A stretch of 64,000 nt of DNA from Pseudisothecium myosuroides (Eukaryota > Streptophyta > Bryopsida > Hypnales > Lembophyllaceae): contig OX637293.1 of the NCBI GenBank assembly GCA_951799445.1, forward strand, positions 16,926,001 to 16,990,000, written 5' to 3'. The first letter of the stretch is position 1. Every line of letters starts with the position of its first letter. Below the pieces are notes generated by a model. That model did no database searches, was not told where the DNA came from, and worked only from the letters and a program-made list of their open reading frames with translations. A program made the position numbers and the translations under genes. Below, in pieces: positions 48,896 through 59,792 of the stretch.

Positions 48896-50295
48896 CAGTA
48901 GGGTCCCAATCAAAATGGCATTTTCGAAATTGCAGGGAAGGGAATTTTGCACCTCCCAACTTTGACAGCCTCCCGAGGGCTCAAAAATGGATCTTTGACC
49001 GTGAAATTTTTAACACAACTTTATCTTTAAGTTAATTATATGTGAGACAAATTTCAAGGCCAAATAATTTACAAAAAAAAAGATATTCAAAATCTTCCAA
49101 CATGTGTAGGTGTGAAAAAATTTCACTACTGCCAACTTTGACACCCTCCCAAGGGCTGAAAGTTTTTTCTTTTTCTATGAAAGTTTTGGCATAAGACCAT
49201 CTATATGTTGATTACATGTGTGAAAAATTTCAAGTCCAAAAGGCCCCCCACAAAAAATAGATATTCAAAATCTCCCAACATGTGTATTTGTGAAACAATT
49301 TCCCTACTACCAACTTTGACACTATCCTAAGGGTTGAAAAATTGTTTATTTACCATGAAATTTTTTAGGATGAAATCATCTCTATGTTAATAACATGTGT
49401 GCCAAATTTCAAGTTCAAAAGATTCACACAAAAAAAAATATGCCAATTCTACCAACATGTGTAGTTGCGAGGAAAAAAATTTCAGCCCTTGGGATAGTGT
49501 AATTTTTTGGATTAAAACTTTCACATGGATGTAGAAAGTCATTCTCACAACTACACATGTTGGTAGAATTAGATTATCTTTTTTTCGGTAAATCTTTTGA
49601 CCTTGAAATTTGGCATACATTTTATCAATATAAAGATGATCTCATGCCAAAAATTTCATAGTAAAATGTTTTTTTTTCAGCCCTTGGGATAGTGTCAAAG
49701 TTGGTAGTAGTGAAATTTTCCTCACAACTACACATGTTGGTAGAATTGGCATATTTTTTTTTGTGTGAATATTTTGAATTTTGAATTTTGAACACATGTT
49801 ATTAATATAGAGATGATTTCATCATAAAAATTTCATGGTAAATAAACAATTTTTCAACCCTTGGGATAGTGTCAAAGTTGGTAGTAGTGAAATTGTTTCA
49901 CAAATACACATGTTGGGAGATTTTGAATATCTATTTTTGTGGGGGTTTTTTGGACTTGAAATTTTTTACACATGTAATTAACATATAGATGGTCTTATGC
50001 CAAAACTTTTGTAGAAAAAGAAAAAAATTTCAGTCCTTGGGAGGGTGTCAAAGTTGGCAGTAGTTAAAATTTTTTTCACGGCTACACATGTTGGGAGATT
50101 TTGAATATCTTTTTTTTTGTAAATAATTTGGCTTTGAAATTTGGTACACATATAATTAACTTAAAGATAAAGTTGTGGTAAATATTTCACGGTCAAAGAT
50201 CCATTTTTGAGCCCTCGAGAGGCTGTCAAAGTTGGCAGATGCAAAATTCCCTTCCCTGCGATTTCGAAAACGCCATTTTGATTGGGACCCCACTG
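48896..50295. mobile_element. 1.4-kb foldback element with TA-flanked CAGTAGGGTCCC ends
   Basis: Ends CAGTAGGGTCCCAATCAAAA and, complemented, CAGTGGGGTCCCAATCAAAA, with TA on both sides (48894-48895, 50296-50297). Almost the whole element is one inverted repeat. Each arm is built of units of about 177-180 bp that start with an AACTTTGACA motif (left arm near 48957, 49134, 49313; complements near 50230, 50050, 49870, 49694). The turn lies near 49485-49560. No open frame of interest. Ends and target site fit the Tc1-mariner/pogo class; the inverted satellite-like interior is unusual. Confidence 0.85.
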
Positions 50296-51513
50296 TACAT
50301 TGAAAAATTGAAAATAAATTTTTATTTTATTTTGGAGACTAGAGCACCATTGTAAATACGTCTATGCTGTTGATTATTTATTATAGTATTTTATGAAAGT
50401 GTAGGGGACTTTTAAAAAAAGATGGATGTGACAAATCTACTGTCAGCATATTTTTCAAGGACTTTTTAAAGATGGCTTAGGTACTCAAATTCATACAAAG
50501 GACAATGATTCTAGTGGGTGTTTGAGTAAATTTTTAAGAAATTATACTGTTGTTGTGTAGATATGTATTGAATGTTGGCAAAGGACTTTTGAATGACTTC
50601 AAAACCCCTGGAACTTATGAAGTCTTTTTCTCCTTTGTCTTTATTTTTTTTTCCTATTTTTTTTCCAAGTTGTGTAATTTTCTGAGTTTTAAATGCGCTT
50701 CTTGAGGTATGGAATTTTTTATAAACTTTAATTTATTTAAGTCTAGGGGGGTTCACAGTCTGGTTTGAAATTATCTAGGCGGGAAACCTGGGACCCTTGA
50801 TTGGGTTGGATCATCAACGATCCAGGGATGAATGGTCCGTGACACCAAATCAGGGAAGCCTGACATCGTATTTGCACAGAAATTGAGGTGTTCATGGCAC
50901 TGCCAATGTTGATTATTGCCGTTGCGATTTTCCTTGCGCGAATTGTTTGGTTGGTTTATCGTTGCAGTTTGCGATTCTTGCACGAAGTTGTTGATTTTGC
51001 TTGCAATGCGATGTGATTCTTGTTGCACGAGCTGTGGCAAGGGTTTAGGGTTTTAGGGTCCCATTGCTGTTGTACAAGGTGGATGATTTGGTTGCACAAG
51101 GTGTGGCAAGTTTAGGGTTGCAGGCTAGGGTTGCATTGTTGTTGCATGAGGTCTGTAGCAAATTCAGGTTTAGCCAGTTCTTGTGCAAGCTTTGCTAGTG
51201 ATTGAGTGCTTAGGGTTTGTTGTGCAAGGTCAATGTGTGTTCTTGAAGTTTTGAACCTTTGCCTTTCGTGGTGATCTCTGAGTCACTTTGAGTGGCGTTG
51301 TTTGTGTGGTAGTTACGCACATTTTTGTTGCATTGGGTCTTTGATTGACATGCTTACAGCTCACTCTCAAACCTTTAGGCAATGGGGAGCTAGGAGAGGG
51401 AAGACAGGCGTTCAGGTTGACAAAAGTTGAATAGACCTGAGAGAGTGATAGAGAAGCGGCGCCGTAGAAACAGAGAATGACAAAAGCAACATCATGTGAA
51501 AAAAATTGGGACT
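50296..51513. other. Intergenic DNA with telo-box-like motifs
   Basis: From about 51000 the sequence has several TTTAGGG motifs (for example GGGTTTAGGGTTTTAGGG near 51042) and degenerate repeats of GTTGCACAAGGTGTGGCAAG. Telo-boxes are common in plant promoters and 5' UTRs, so this may be the leader of the exon at 51514. No gene recognised before that. Confidence 0.4.
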
Positions 51514-52137
51514 ATGCTTGCAGGTGTGTTAGGAAATGATAGGATTGTTGATGATGTGCCTTTGCGGGAGATTAGAAGGGGGGCTCAGAGTATTTTACAG
51601 TCGATTGATGAAACTTTACAAGATTTCCCCACTCTTGGGGCTCGAGGTCGTGTTTTGGAGAGAGTTTTGGCTTACAATGTTTCTTCAGGTAATTTGTTGT
51701 CTTCATCACTTCCTTTGAGTAGTGAAAGTAGGATTGAGAGAGATACTGTGAGTGGGCTTCAACAATCTCTTGTAGAGGTTAAGTCCGCAAAAACTTCTGC
51801 GCAGTTGGCTACCAAGCATGCCATTCTAACTGTAGTCGTTAGCTCAGGCTATAACACGTCTGTACGAGGTCAGGCCCGAGCTCTGCAAATACATCCTCGG
51901 ATCATTGCCAAAGCAAAAGTTCGCAGGGGTGATATGGAATCCACTTCTGTTTTCAAATGGACGCTTTCAGTCCAAAAACAAAGATGTGATGTTCTGTCTG
52001 AGTGCACTAAGGCAGCAGTCGCACTGTGGTGCGCAGGAGAAACTTGAAATAGTCCTATTGCTAAAGAAGTGGTTCGCTTGAGAATTGATGCCTCCTTGTA
52101 CGATGTGAAGCCAACACAGTATTTAATGGAGACTCAG
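51514..52137 (+). pseudogene. Transposable-element-like exon interrupted by one TGA
   Basis: From the ATG at 51514 the frame runs MLAGVLGNDRIVDDVPLREI to LWCAGET, where TGA (52045-52047) stops it. The same frame then continues without a stop as NSPIAKEVVRLRIDASLYDV and ends at ...LMETQ before a GTATTT donor at 52138. The middle (SVRGQARALQIHPRIIAKAK) and the AVALWCAGET...SPIAKEVVR...YLMETQ region resemble a multicopy transposon-encoded protein seen in several eukaryotes (a pattern with WW...ETR.SP..K...R and H.L.E.Q). I cannot name the superfamily. An acceptor TGCTTGCAG ends at 51522, so the exon could instead start at 51523. The downstream exon was not found. Confidence 0.45.
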
Positions 52138-54050
52138 GTATTTCTACGTTTATCGTTTCCTTGTTGCTTTTCAAATTTAGCGTCTTCATTTCTAGATAGG
52201 CTTTGTGCTTGAAAGTTGCCATTTTTAGTCTGAACACTGTGGAACTCACTTGACGGATGTTGAACTTCTTCTGTGCATGGTTTCGGTTGGGAACTGCGTC
52301 TGATCTTCTTCAATTATTGGAACAGTCCAAAAAACTCAGGTTAGCTTCTCAACCTTTTTAATGGAACACGTAGATGTTTTGTGGTATTTTAGTGCAATGT
52401 ATGTTTTGCTTACTGGTACAATTTGGTCATGCAGGGAACTTTGGACCTTCACTGCTACACTAAAGAATGTAAGATGGATTACATAGGGAGCTAGGAAGCA
52501 TTTTGGCCATTTTGACATTCAGATGTGGACTCTGGGTTGGAAACTGGAAACTCTGACTTGTTGAAGTATTGAAGGTGTGTCGATAGATTTGGAATTGGAC
52601 TTTGTCACCTTGGGATTTACGATGACCTAATGCGGAGTGTTAGTGTAGATTTTAGGTTCGGCATTGTGTGAATGTTTCTAACTCCACCCTTGAGTCAGAA
52701 AATTACACACGGGCTCTAGCGGCTGTTTCATTGAAGATTTACTCCTAATCGGGTGATTCCTAATTAAGTATTTGCCTTCCAAGAAATGGACACTTTTTGT
52801 GACTGATAATCCTGTAAAAATTCACTAATTTTGAGAAAAAAACTAATTGTTAACTAGTTTAAAGGTTATGGCTAAGTAAAATGGGAAAAAGAAAGCAAAA
52901 TCTAATCTAACTAAAATTGTATCTAAGCACCCTTTTAGAATATAATTTTTCCTTCCCAAAATGGTAAAGAAAGTTAGATTCCAAGATTCTTAGCAAAAGT
53001 TACCATGGTCGAGGTTCGGCCCCTTATTTGCTAAAATTTCATCCACTAATCTAAAATAACAAATCAATTCTAAATAATTCTAAATTCTAGGGTTAGGTTA
53101 TTAGTTCATTTAAGTTCTAGATTATTAAGATTATTTTGACCTATTTGGATGTTTTTCATCCAAAATTAGCCTCAAACTTCATCCAAATTTTTACCCTTAA
53201 AAAATAAAGTATTTTAAAAGTGAAAGGGAATTTTGGAATCTTTATAGATTCTTTCTTTGATTCCACCTTAAAATATTCTTTAAAGATTCTTTTGGATGAA
53301 AACCTTAAGCCTTCATCCACTTTATGGTTGAGTTTAGTTTGTTAGTAACTTCTTTGTTTTTTGGTTATTTCTTAAGTGTGTTTTGGTTTTGGAGAATTCT
53401 AAAAATTACCTATTAGGTTCTAAATTCCAACTTAAATTCTAAAATTCTAATCTAAAAACTAACTTCTAAAAGCAACAATTCTAACTTCAGTTTAAAGGAA
53501 AAAACAAAGCAAAAGAAAATAGAAAAACTAACATACCTCTGTGTCCATCGACGCCATGGTTCCGTCATCGCAAATTACCAACATAATGGATTCGAGATAC
53601 CCGTCATCCTCCATCATGTGTGATCCGTCTGTATGATGAAAATTCGGTGTCAGAATGTTGGAAAAATCTCTTTCCTACATTCCTTCTGGCTAATTTCCTA
53701 CAAAAGAGGGTTAGTTGAAAGTATTTAACCTAAATCCTTGAGTTTAGGAATTTATGTTAAATTTCCAATGGTTTTTAGTTGGTTTGTTAAACAACTCTAT
53801 GCTAATTACCTTGAAGGTTTATTTTATTTGAGAATTAAATTAAAAGATTAATATCGTCCAATTTAATAATACTCCAATGAATATTTGTTATTCATTAGTT
53901 TATTAATTTTTGTTGGATTAATCTAATATTTTTGTTGACTTTTTGTCTTTTTCTATTTGGCTTATTAGGCCTAATAAAACAAAACCTAAATCAACATTCA
54001 ACCTACTAATTCCTTCTAAAAATCCTAATTGATAGAAAAAACCAAATTCT
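52138..54050. other. AT-rich intergenic DNA with one exon-like fragment
   Basis: No complete gene. An exon-like stretch on the minus strand (53617..53537) is listed separately. A stretch near 52436-52490 after TCATGCAG reads GTLDLHCYTKECKMDYIGS and could be a further decayed exon of the upstream transposon-like gene. Confidence 0.35.
53537..53617 (-). other. Exon-like fragment: 27 codons with ATG and donor
   Basis: On the minus strand, ATG at 53617 opens MMEDDGYLESIMLVICDDGT then MASMDTE, followed directly by the donor GTATGTTA. The peptide is acidic. The block is GC-richer than its surroundings. No following exon was found; it may be the first exon of a lost gene or a transposon relic. Confidence 0.3.
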
Positions 54051-54340
54051 TCAATAGTAAAAGGAATAAAACCAAAGAACTATTCCAAATGAATAGAAAA
54101 TGAATAATAAAGAAAGAATAAAAAAAACAAAATGTCCTGAAATGAATAGTGAATGAATAGTAACGAAATAAAAAACCAAACTAAATCCAAAATGAATAGT
54201 AAATGAATAATAGAGAAAAGAATAAAAAAACAAAGGCTTGTCCCGAAATGAATAGTAACGGAATAAAAACCAAAACAAATCCAAAATGAATAGTAAATGA
54301 ATAGGAAAAGCACAACAAAACAAAAACAAAACCCACGTGA
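54051..54340. repeat. Imperfect tandem repeats of about 110 bp containing ATGAATAGTAA
   Basis: Motifs ATGAATAGTAAATGAATA, GAATAAAAAAACAAA and CCGAAATGAATAGTAACG recur two to three times in order. Reverse-frame open stretches rich in Phe and Tyr are products of this repeat. Confidence 0.65.
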
Positions 54341-54651
54341 ATAGTTAGATTTGTTAGAAATATTAGTTTTTTAGTCCTAATTCTTCTCAAGCCGCCACTT
54401 TGTCTTCTTAAGTGTTTTTTGTCGCAATGTGAATTTTTGGTTTTTTGTAAGTTATCTAAATCTTGGAACGGAAACCGTGATCTGGTATCCGGATTCCAGC
54501 AAGAGGTAACGGAAAACTGGAAATTAGCTACGGAACGGAATAGGTGACAATCCGGATTTGATTTGAATCTAAACCAGATTAGAGTTGGAGCGGATTAGAG
54601 TTGGAGCGGATCTGGGTCAGGAACGGATTTGGTCATGATGACAGATCAGAC

Positions 54652-54659
54652 TATAAATA
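54652..54659 (+). promoter_or_regulatory. TATA box of the first cluster gene
   Basis: TATAAATA at 54652-54659, within ACTATAAATAGGC, about 280 bp upstream of the ATG at 54930. A transcript start near 54685 would be expected. It is the best core-promoter match in the second half of the window. Confidence 0.6.
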
Positions 54660-54929
54660 GGCTGACCAATCCAGTTGCTACTCTTTTTCAAACTTCGTTT
54701 GCGGAAATCGCTCTCCAGCGCGTACTTAGCTTTTCTCCCAGTGCTTTGCTTTCTTGTTTTGTGAGTGTGTGTGCGTGTTAGTGTGTTAGAGCGCGCAGCG
54801 CCTTAGTGTGTGTTGCAGGTTTAGAGGTATTCCGGTTGAGATCGGAAGAGCGAAGGTGAGAAACGAGACGTGCGGCTAGGAGAGAGGAAGGTAGCCTCAG
54901 TGAGGATCCGGTTAGCACAGCTCGTGTCC

Positions 54930-55685
54930 ATGCCTCAGCTCCGCAAGAGTAGAGCAGGACCGTCCAGTTTCTCCGCAGTAGAAGTTAAACTTTGGAAGGT
55001 GTGTCCGATTATTCCAGCAGAAGAGAAGGAAAAGGACAACCTTATAGAGGATCTTGCCAAGATGGGTTGCGGAGGACTGATAGATAAACCCTGGGGGTTT
55101 AGAGAGGACCGGATGATTCGAGAGCTGTTGGGAAAACTCTCGAATCAGTTCAATAAGACCATCCGCGGAATTCCGGGCAGTTGGACGGAAGAGATGTGGA
55201 GGTCCGTGTACGACTTCCGGTCAGGAGGTCGGGGGATGGCCACCTCGAAGGAGGGATACACTCGGGGGAAGTTCCGGTGCACGGTGGACTCGAAGGATGG
55301 GCATGCGGTCGCAGATTGTTTGGACGACCGGCATCGAAATCTTTTGCAGTTCTTGGTTCCGATCATCCACCCGGAGAAGCCGACGAGGGTGACGATTGCC
55401 ATCGGGAATCTGATTTTCGGAGCCCTGAGCGGGGAACGGAAAGTGGACTGGGCCAGGATCTTTTCCGATCTAGTCAGCCGTCTGGTTCCAAAGATCGGAG
55501 GAAGTAGGCCGACTCCGTTGAGTCCCTACATCTTCCATCTTTACAAGCATAACCAACTCCTCACGGATACGGAGGAGAAGGAGTGGAAGACTCAGGAGTC
55601 ACTCCTGAAGTATGGGGAATTGGAATCGGAGGAAGAGCAGGAAGAAATATTCGGTTCCGATGAAGAAGAAGAGGAGGAGGAGTAA
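54930..55685 (+). CDS. Uncharacterised protein, cluster member 1 (N-terminal core and acidic tail)
   Basis: From ATG 54930 (MPQLRKSRAGPSSFSAVEVK) the frame gives 251 aa ending in an acidic tail (GSDEEEEEEE). The open frame extends 60 bases further upstream only through non-ATG codons. The core (about residues 20-195: VCPIIP, RMIRELLGKLSNQFN, GSWTEEMW, RHRNLLQFLVPIIHPEKPTR, NLIFGALSGERKVDW, SPYIFHLYKHNQ) is conserved in cluster member 2. I do not recognise the family. The W...FL.PI..P...TR...A..I.GALSG pattern loosely recalls plant transposon-associated gag-like proteins, an inference only. After the TAA the same frame stays open for 86 more codons (PFPQLINILSDVRADWAMKK) to 55961. Coiled-coil and C-terminal parts present in member 2 are missing here. 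Confidence 0.6.
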   Translation: MPQLRKSRAGPSSFSAVEVKLWKVCPIIPAEEKEKDNLIEDLAKMGCGGLIDKPWGFREDRMIRELLGKLSNQFNKTIRGIPGSWTEEMWRSVYDFRSGGRGMATSKEGYTRGKFRCTVDSKDGHAVADCLDDRHRNLLQFLVPIIHPEKPTRVTIAIGNLIFGALSGERKVDWARIFSDLVSRLVPKIGGSRPTPLSPYIFHLYKHNQLLTDTEEKEWKTQESLLKYGELESEEEQEEIFGSDEEEEEEE

Positions 55686-56588
55686 CACCGTCCGCAGCAC
55701 AAGCGACAGAAGACGACGCCTCCTCACCGGAGAGGAACCCCAACCCCTCTGGGTGAGACATCCAACCTTGGGAAGAAACCGGTTTTTGAAGAACCGGGTC
55801 CTTCCGGATCGGATCCGACGGATCCGTTCCCCCAGCTGATCAACATCTTGAGCGATGTGCGAGCAGACTGGGCAATGAAGAAGCTGATTCTGAACCAGAT
55901 CAGTGAACTGGTGAGAGCACCTGTGGGAGCACAAAATGTAAAGATAAGGGTAGTTAACTGGTAGTATGAATGAAGGAGTGAGAAATGGTAAAATTTTTAG
56001 CTTTTTGTAAGGCTTAAATATTAGATTTACCAAAATTAAGACATCTCCAGTATAGGATAATCGTAAATAGATAAATAGGTTAAGAAAGGGAATTTAGATT
56101 CCCTGATTTATCGAGATATCCGGAACCGGATACGGAACCGGTGGTTGAATCTAGACTTGTTCAATATATCGGGGCCGGGTATAAACATGTACCGGAGGAT
56201 ACCAGAGGATACCGAAGATCCCAGAAGAAGCCGTTAGGGCAATTCTGCGATCCAACGGCTCTACCGGAAGATAAGGAAGACCGTTTAACGGTCACAATCC
56301 TCCGGGATTTCAGCGGGAACGGAAAACCCTAACGGCTGGAAAGCGGCTGGACGGGAGAGAAGACCCAAGGGTCGGATTTTCTTCCCTCACTTCTCAGTTG
56401 GAGGATTGTGGAGACCTTAGAGCGCTTGGAGTCGTTGTGTGGAGAGTCAGGTTGCAAAGAGAGAGAGAATTCCGAGTTTCCCGGACCCAAGAGAGAGATA
56501 GGACTGGGATGGAAACTCTGTAGTTCTGCATTAGTGAGGGACTGTGAGAGGATTGTTTTTGAGGGTATTTGCTGGAAGTTTGAGTGCA
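55686..56588 (+). other. Read-on frame after member 1, then spacer and leader of member 2
   Basis: 55686-55961 is the open continuation of member 1 downstream of its TAA; a donor-like sequence (AATGTAAAG) is inside it. The rest is spacer rich in CCGG words (for example ATATCCGGAACCGGATACGG near 56116) leading to the ATG of member 2. No TATA box was seen. Confidence 0.4.
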
Positions 56589-58429
56589 ATGGTGAAGGGC
56601 GAAGGGAGCAGAGCTGTTACCCTGAAGTTCAAGAACGTTGTTCCGATCATCCCGCAAGATCCGGGTTACCGGAAGCAGTTGGAGGAGGACCTCGCGGAGA
56701 TGGGGTGTGTGAACTTTTTGCAACGACCCTAGAAGCTGAGGAACGAGGACATGATCCGGGAGTTAACGAGGGACCAGTCGAACGAATGGGAGAAGACTTC
56801 CCGGGCGCTTCCCAGCAGTTGGACTGTCGATACCTAGAAACGGGTATACGATTTTCCAAGACCGGGAGAGGGAATGGCATCCCGGACGCTCAAGTTTCAT
56901 GAGGGTAAGTTCTCTGAAGCTCCTCATGGCAACGATGGGTACACCGTAGCAGATTGTAAGGATTAGAGGGAGAAGAGAGTGTTAGAATTTCTGCTCCCAA
57001 TCCTGTACCCGGAACGGCCAACCAGGATTACATTAACCTGGGCCAACACGATATTTGGGGCACTGAGTGGAGATAGATAGGTTTTTTGGGCTGGTATTGT
57101 TAAAGAGAGAGTGACAAAGATGGTCTCATCTTTAGGGAATACCAAGGCAAAAACAATAGGGCCGTTTATATTTCACCTCTATGAATATTTAGGAACTTTG
57201 AGAGGTCCGGAGAGAACTGCCTATAAGGCTGCCGCCACGTTCATGAAACTGAACATCACTCCAAAGGGAGAAGAAGAGTTAGAGGAAGAGAAAGATGAGG
57301 GATCCGAGAGAGAATCCTCAGAAGAGAAAGAGGAAACCCCAGAGAAGATTCCAGCCTCAGAGAAGAAGAAGGGAAATAAGAGTGAGCGTTAGGAATCCTC
57401 GGAACAGGAAGATCCCCAGGATAACTCGCTGGGTAGTATCATTGAGGATCTGGAGAGGCTCAGAGAGGAGTTAGATGTGGAGAGAAGAGCAGTCAAGAGT
57501 GCATGTGGGCTGCTAGGAGGGATAAACACATCTGAACTCGCTGAGAGGATTGAGGATTTACTCCGGGATAGAGAGAACCGGAAGTGGGAATCCCGGGTTA
57601 AGGAGTTGACTGAGCAGAACCAGGAACTAACCCGGGAACTTGAGGAGAGCAAGAGGGGGAAGAAACTTTCCCCAGAGTCTGAGGAGACCCTCCATAGAGT
57701 TAGGGCTTTGTGTCAAATTCAGGAAATGTCATTAACAAAGCCAAGCTGTTCGATGAGGAGATCCATAAGGCCGGGTCAGAGGCAGCAGTTAAGTTAGTAG
57801 AAGTTCTGGCTGAGTATTCCGATGTTACGGAGAAGTTCATGTTCAAGATCCGGGATGTTCTTCAAGAATCGGGGTTGTTCAAGGGTTCCAAGAAGGTGCC
57901 AATGTCGCCCCCAGCAAATGTGAAGCCGAAGAATAAGCCCAAGGAAGAGAAGACACCCGCAAAGGAAACTTCTAAGCGGAAGTCAGAAGGAGGAGAAGGA
58001 TCAGGGCATGGATCCGGATCCAAGGAGAAGGCCCGGAAGTCCGGATCAAAACTTGGGACACCCCAGGGCAAGGATTCAAAGCCGTCTCCAACAATGCCCA
58101 GCACCACGAAGAAGAAGACAACACCAAAACGAGGAAGGGAGGCAACTTCTGCTAGTTATCATTCAGAGGAAGGCGAGTCGCCAAGTAACTCAGCAAAGGA
58201 GGGCAGCCAGTCGGGATCCGGTTCCCAGTCCGAGTCACATCCGGGCTCTGAATCAGAAGAGGATACAGAATTGGAGACCATCTCGCCTTCACAGTTCAAG
58301 GGTAAGACGGCCTCAGCAACTAAGGGGAAGTATCCCAAGCCGCCCAAACCATCACCAAGTAGGAAACAACCAACCCGGAAAGGAGCTGTCAAGTTGGAGG
58401 CACCTTCTCCGAAGCGGCAGAAGAAGTAG
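56589..58429 (+). pseudogene. Cluster member 2: full-length but with five TAG stops and a frameshift
   Basis: ATG 56589 begins MVKGEGSRAVTLKFKNVVPI. One frame stays free of TAA and TGA to 57797 but contains TAG five times, at about 56730, 56835, 56964, 57078 and 57390. Aligned with member 1, the first two replace Trp (TGG), the fourth replaces Lys, and the third aligns with Asp. Domains in order: conserved core (HLYEYLGTLRGPERTAYKAA at its end), Glu-rich tract, a coiled coil (about 57450-57690, ELAERIEDLLRDRENRKWES), then a shift to another frame near 57710. That frame encodes NVINKAKLFDEEIHKAGSEA and a long Ser/Lys/Pro-rich tail with many KPK and SGSGSQS motifs, ending in PKRQKK and TAG at 58427. 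The tail looks like a nuclear, disordered region. Pseudogene is the simplest reading. Confidence 0.65.
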
Positions 58430-59792
58430 TTAGGTAGTTCCTTGAGTTGACCCTAGCATGGTTAGTATTAAAACTCAAGTTTTTGATAGGTAGGAAGCAG
58501 TCAGTTAGCTGCTTTTCAGTTGGATGAACCTGGACTTCACTTTCCAGGTTTTTAGGATCTGAGATCCACATTTTGCGGATCGGCGGGGTGTGGTAGGAAA
58601 GTCAACGTGGGAAGGATAAGGGGAATGACAGGTGTCATTCTCTAGTCCTTTCCTTTTGATTCCCAGGGGCCTTTAGGGTTCTTTGGGTGTTTGGTATTTA
58701 GGGGGCTGATTTTGGTTTGAAGCCCCGGGGATTCTTATGTGTATTTTTCAGTACTTTGCAAATTGATTTCAGATTTTCACTTTGCAAGTACTGGTCTGAA
58801 AAGTCTCAGTCTGTGTTGGTATGCCATCAGTGTGTTAAGCATTGGTAGTGCGGGTAGCTGGTTTGTAGGTGTTGAAGAAGAATAGATGACCCCCGGATTT
58901 TGTCTGGATCCGATTCTGGGAGTATTAGGAGTTGGTTTATGAAAAACTGGCATACTAAGGGGTAGTTTCATCTGCCGATTTTCCTTGAGAGTCTTCTGAG
59001 TGAGATAGCCACTCTTAGGTTGGGTGAGTTCTTCGGGTTGAAGTACGAATGCTAGCCGACGTTTGATGAGGTCTTGCTGTTACCGGAAGAGAGGAACTGG
59101 AAAGTAGTTGGGATCCTTTAGTTAGTTGGTACTAGCTCTGCTCTGGGAACCATGTTTTGGCAGAGTCTGTCGTTGTAGTAAGTGGGATAGTAGGGATTTC
59201 CTGAGTGACCTTCTTGTCTGGAGTAACTTCCCGGATCAGTTGTGAGGAAATACTTGCCTTCCGGTTTTCTTTGTTTTCTTTGTTATTTCTCTTTCAGTGG
59301 AACTTCAGCCACTTTAAACCAGTGGAGGGTAGGATTTACGTGTCCTTCCTTAAGTCTAAGAGCGAAACCCTCTGATGTAGAGGTTAAACTATATCCTTGT
59401 TCGCATTGCTTGCTAGATCCGGATCCGGGAAAGGTACAGGATCAAGACACTCTTTCCGTTTCCGTGTTTAGCTAAGCGGGATACTAAGTTACTGATACCA
59501 TTGTGAAGGAATGCAGACCTGGTTCTTGTTGATTGGTAATATGTTTGAGAGCTAGGTTGATACAAGAGAAAGTTAAACGAATACAGATCGGGAAGTCTAG
59601 TTCTAAATTTTATTCCCGGATTCTGTTTGTCTTTGGTTTTGTGTTCCGGATCCTGTTCCGAGAATTTTGAAGAAACTACTAGTTGAAATCCTGTGGAAAC
59701 GATACACGAGTCATCTTAGGTGTTCTTGCACTAGATTAACACTTAAAGGGGAATTTGTGCTTTGCTGTGTTACGACAGCACCAGCGGATAGC
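58430..59792 (+). other. 3' flank of member 2, homologous to the 3' flank of member 3
   Basis: No gene. Blocks in 59080-59400 (GTCGTTGTAGTA, CTTCAGCCACTTTAAACCAG, GCGAAACCCTCTGATG, AGAGGTTAAACTA) recur in the same order in 61180-61420 behind member 3. This shows that the cluster grew by duplication including flanks. Confidence 0.55.

Noticed and set aside
31476..50295. Protein-coding genes in the short frames scattered through the repeat zone
   Set aside because: Many begin with non-ATG codons, are under 100 codons, lie within MITEs or AT-rich DNA, and show no domains apart from the LINE remnant.
54051..54390. Phe/Tyr-rich minus-strand frames resembling membrane proteins
   Set aside because: They come from tandem repeats of an ATGAATAGTAA-type unit read in reverse; low complexity, no start context.
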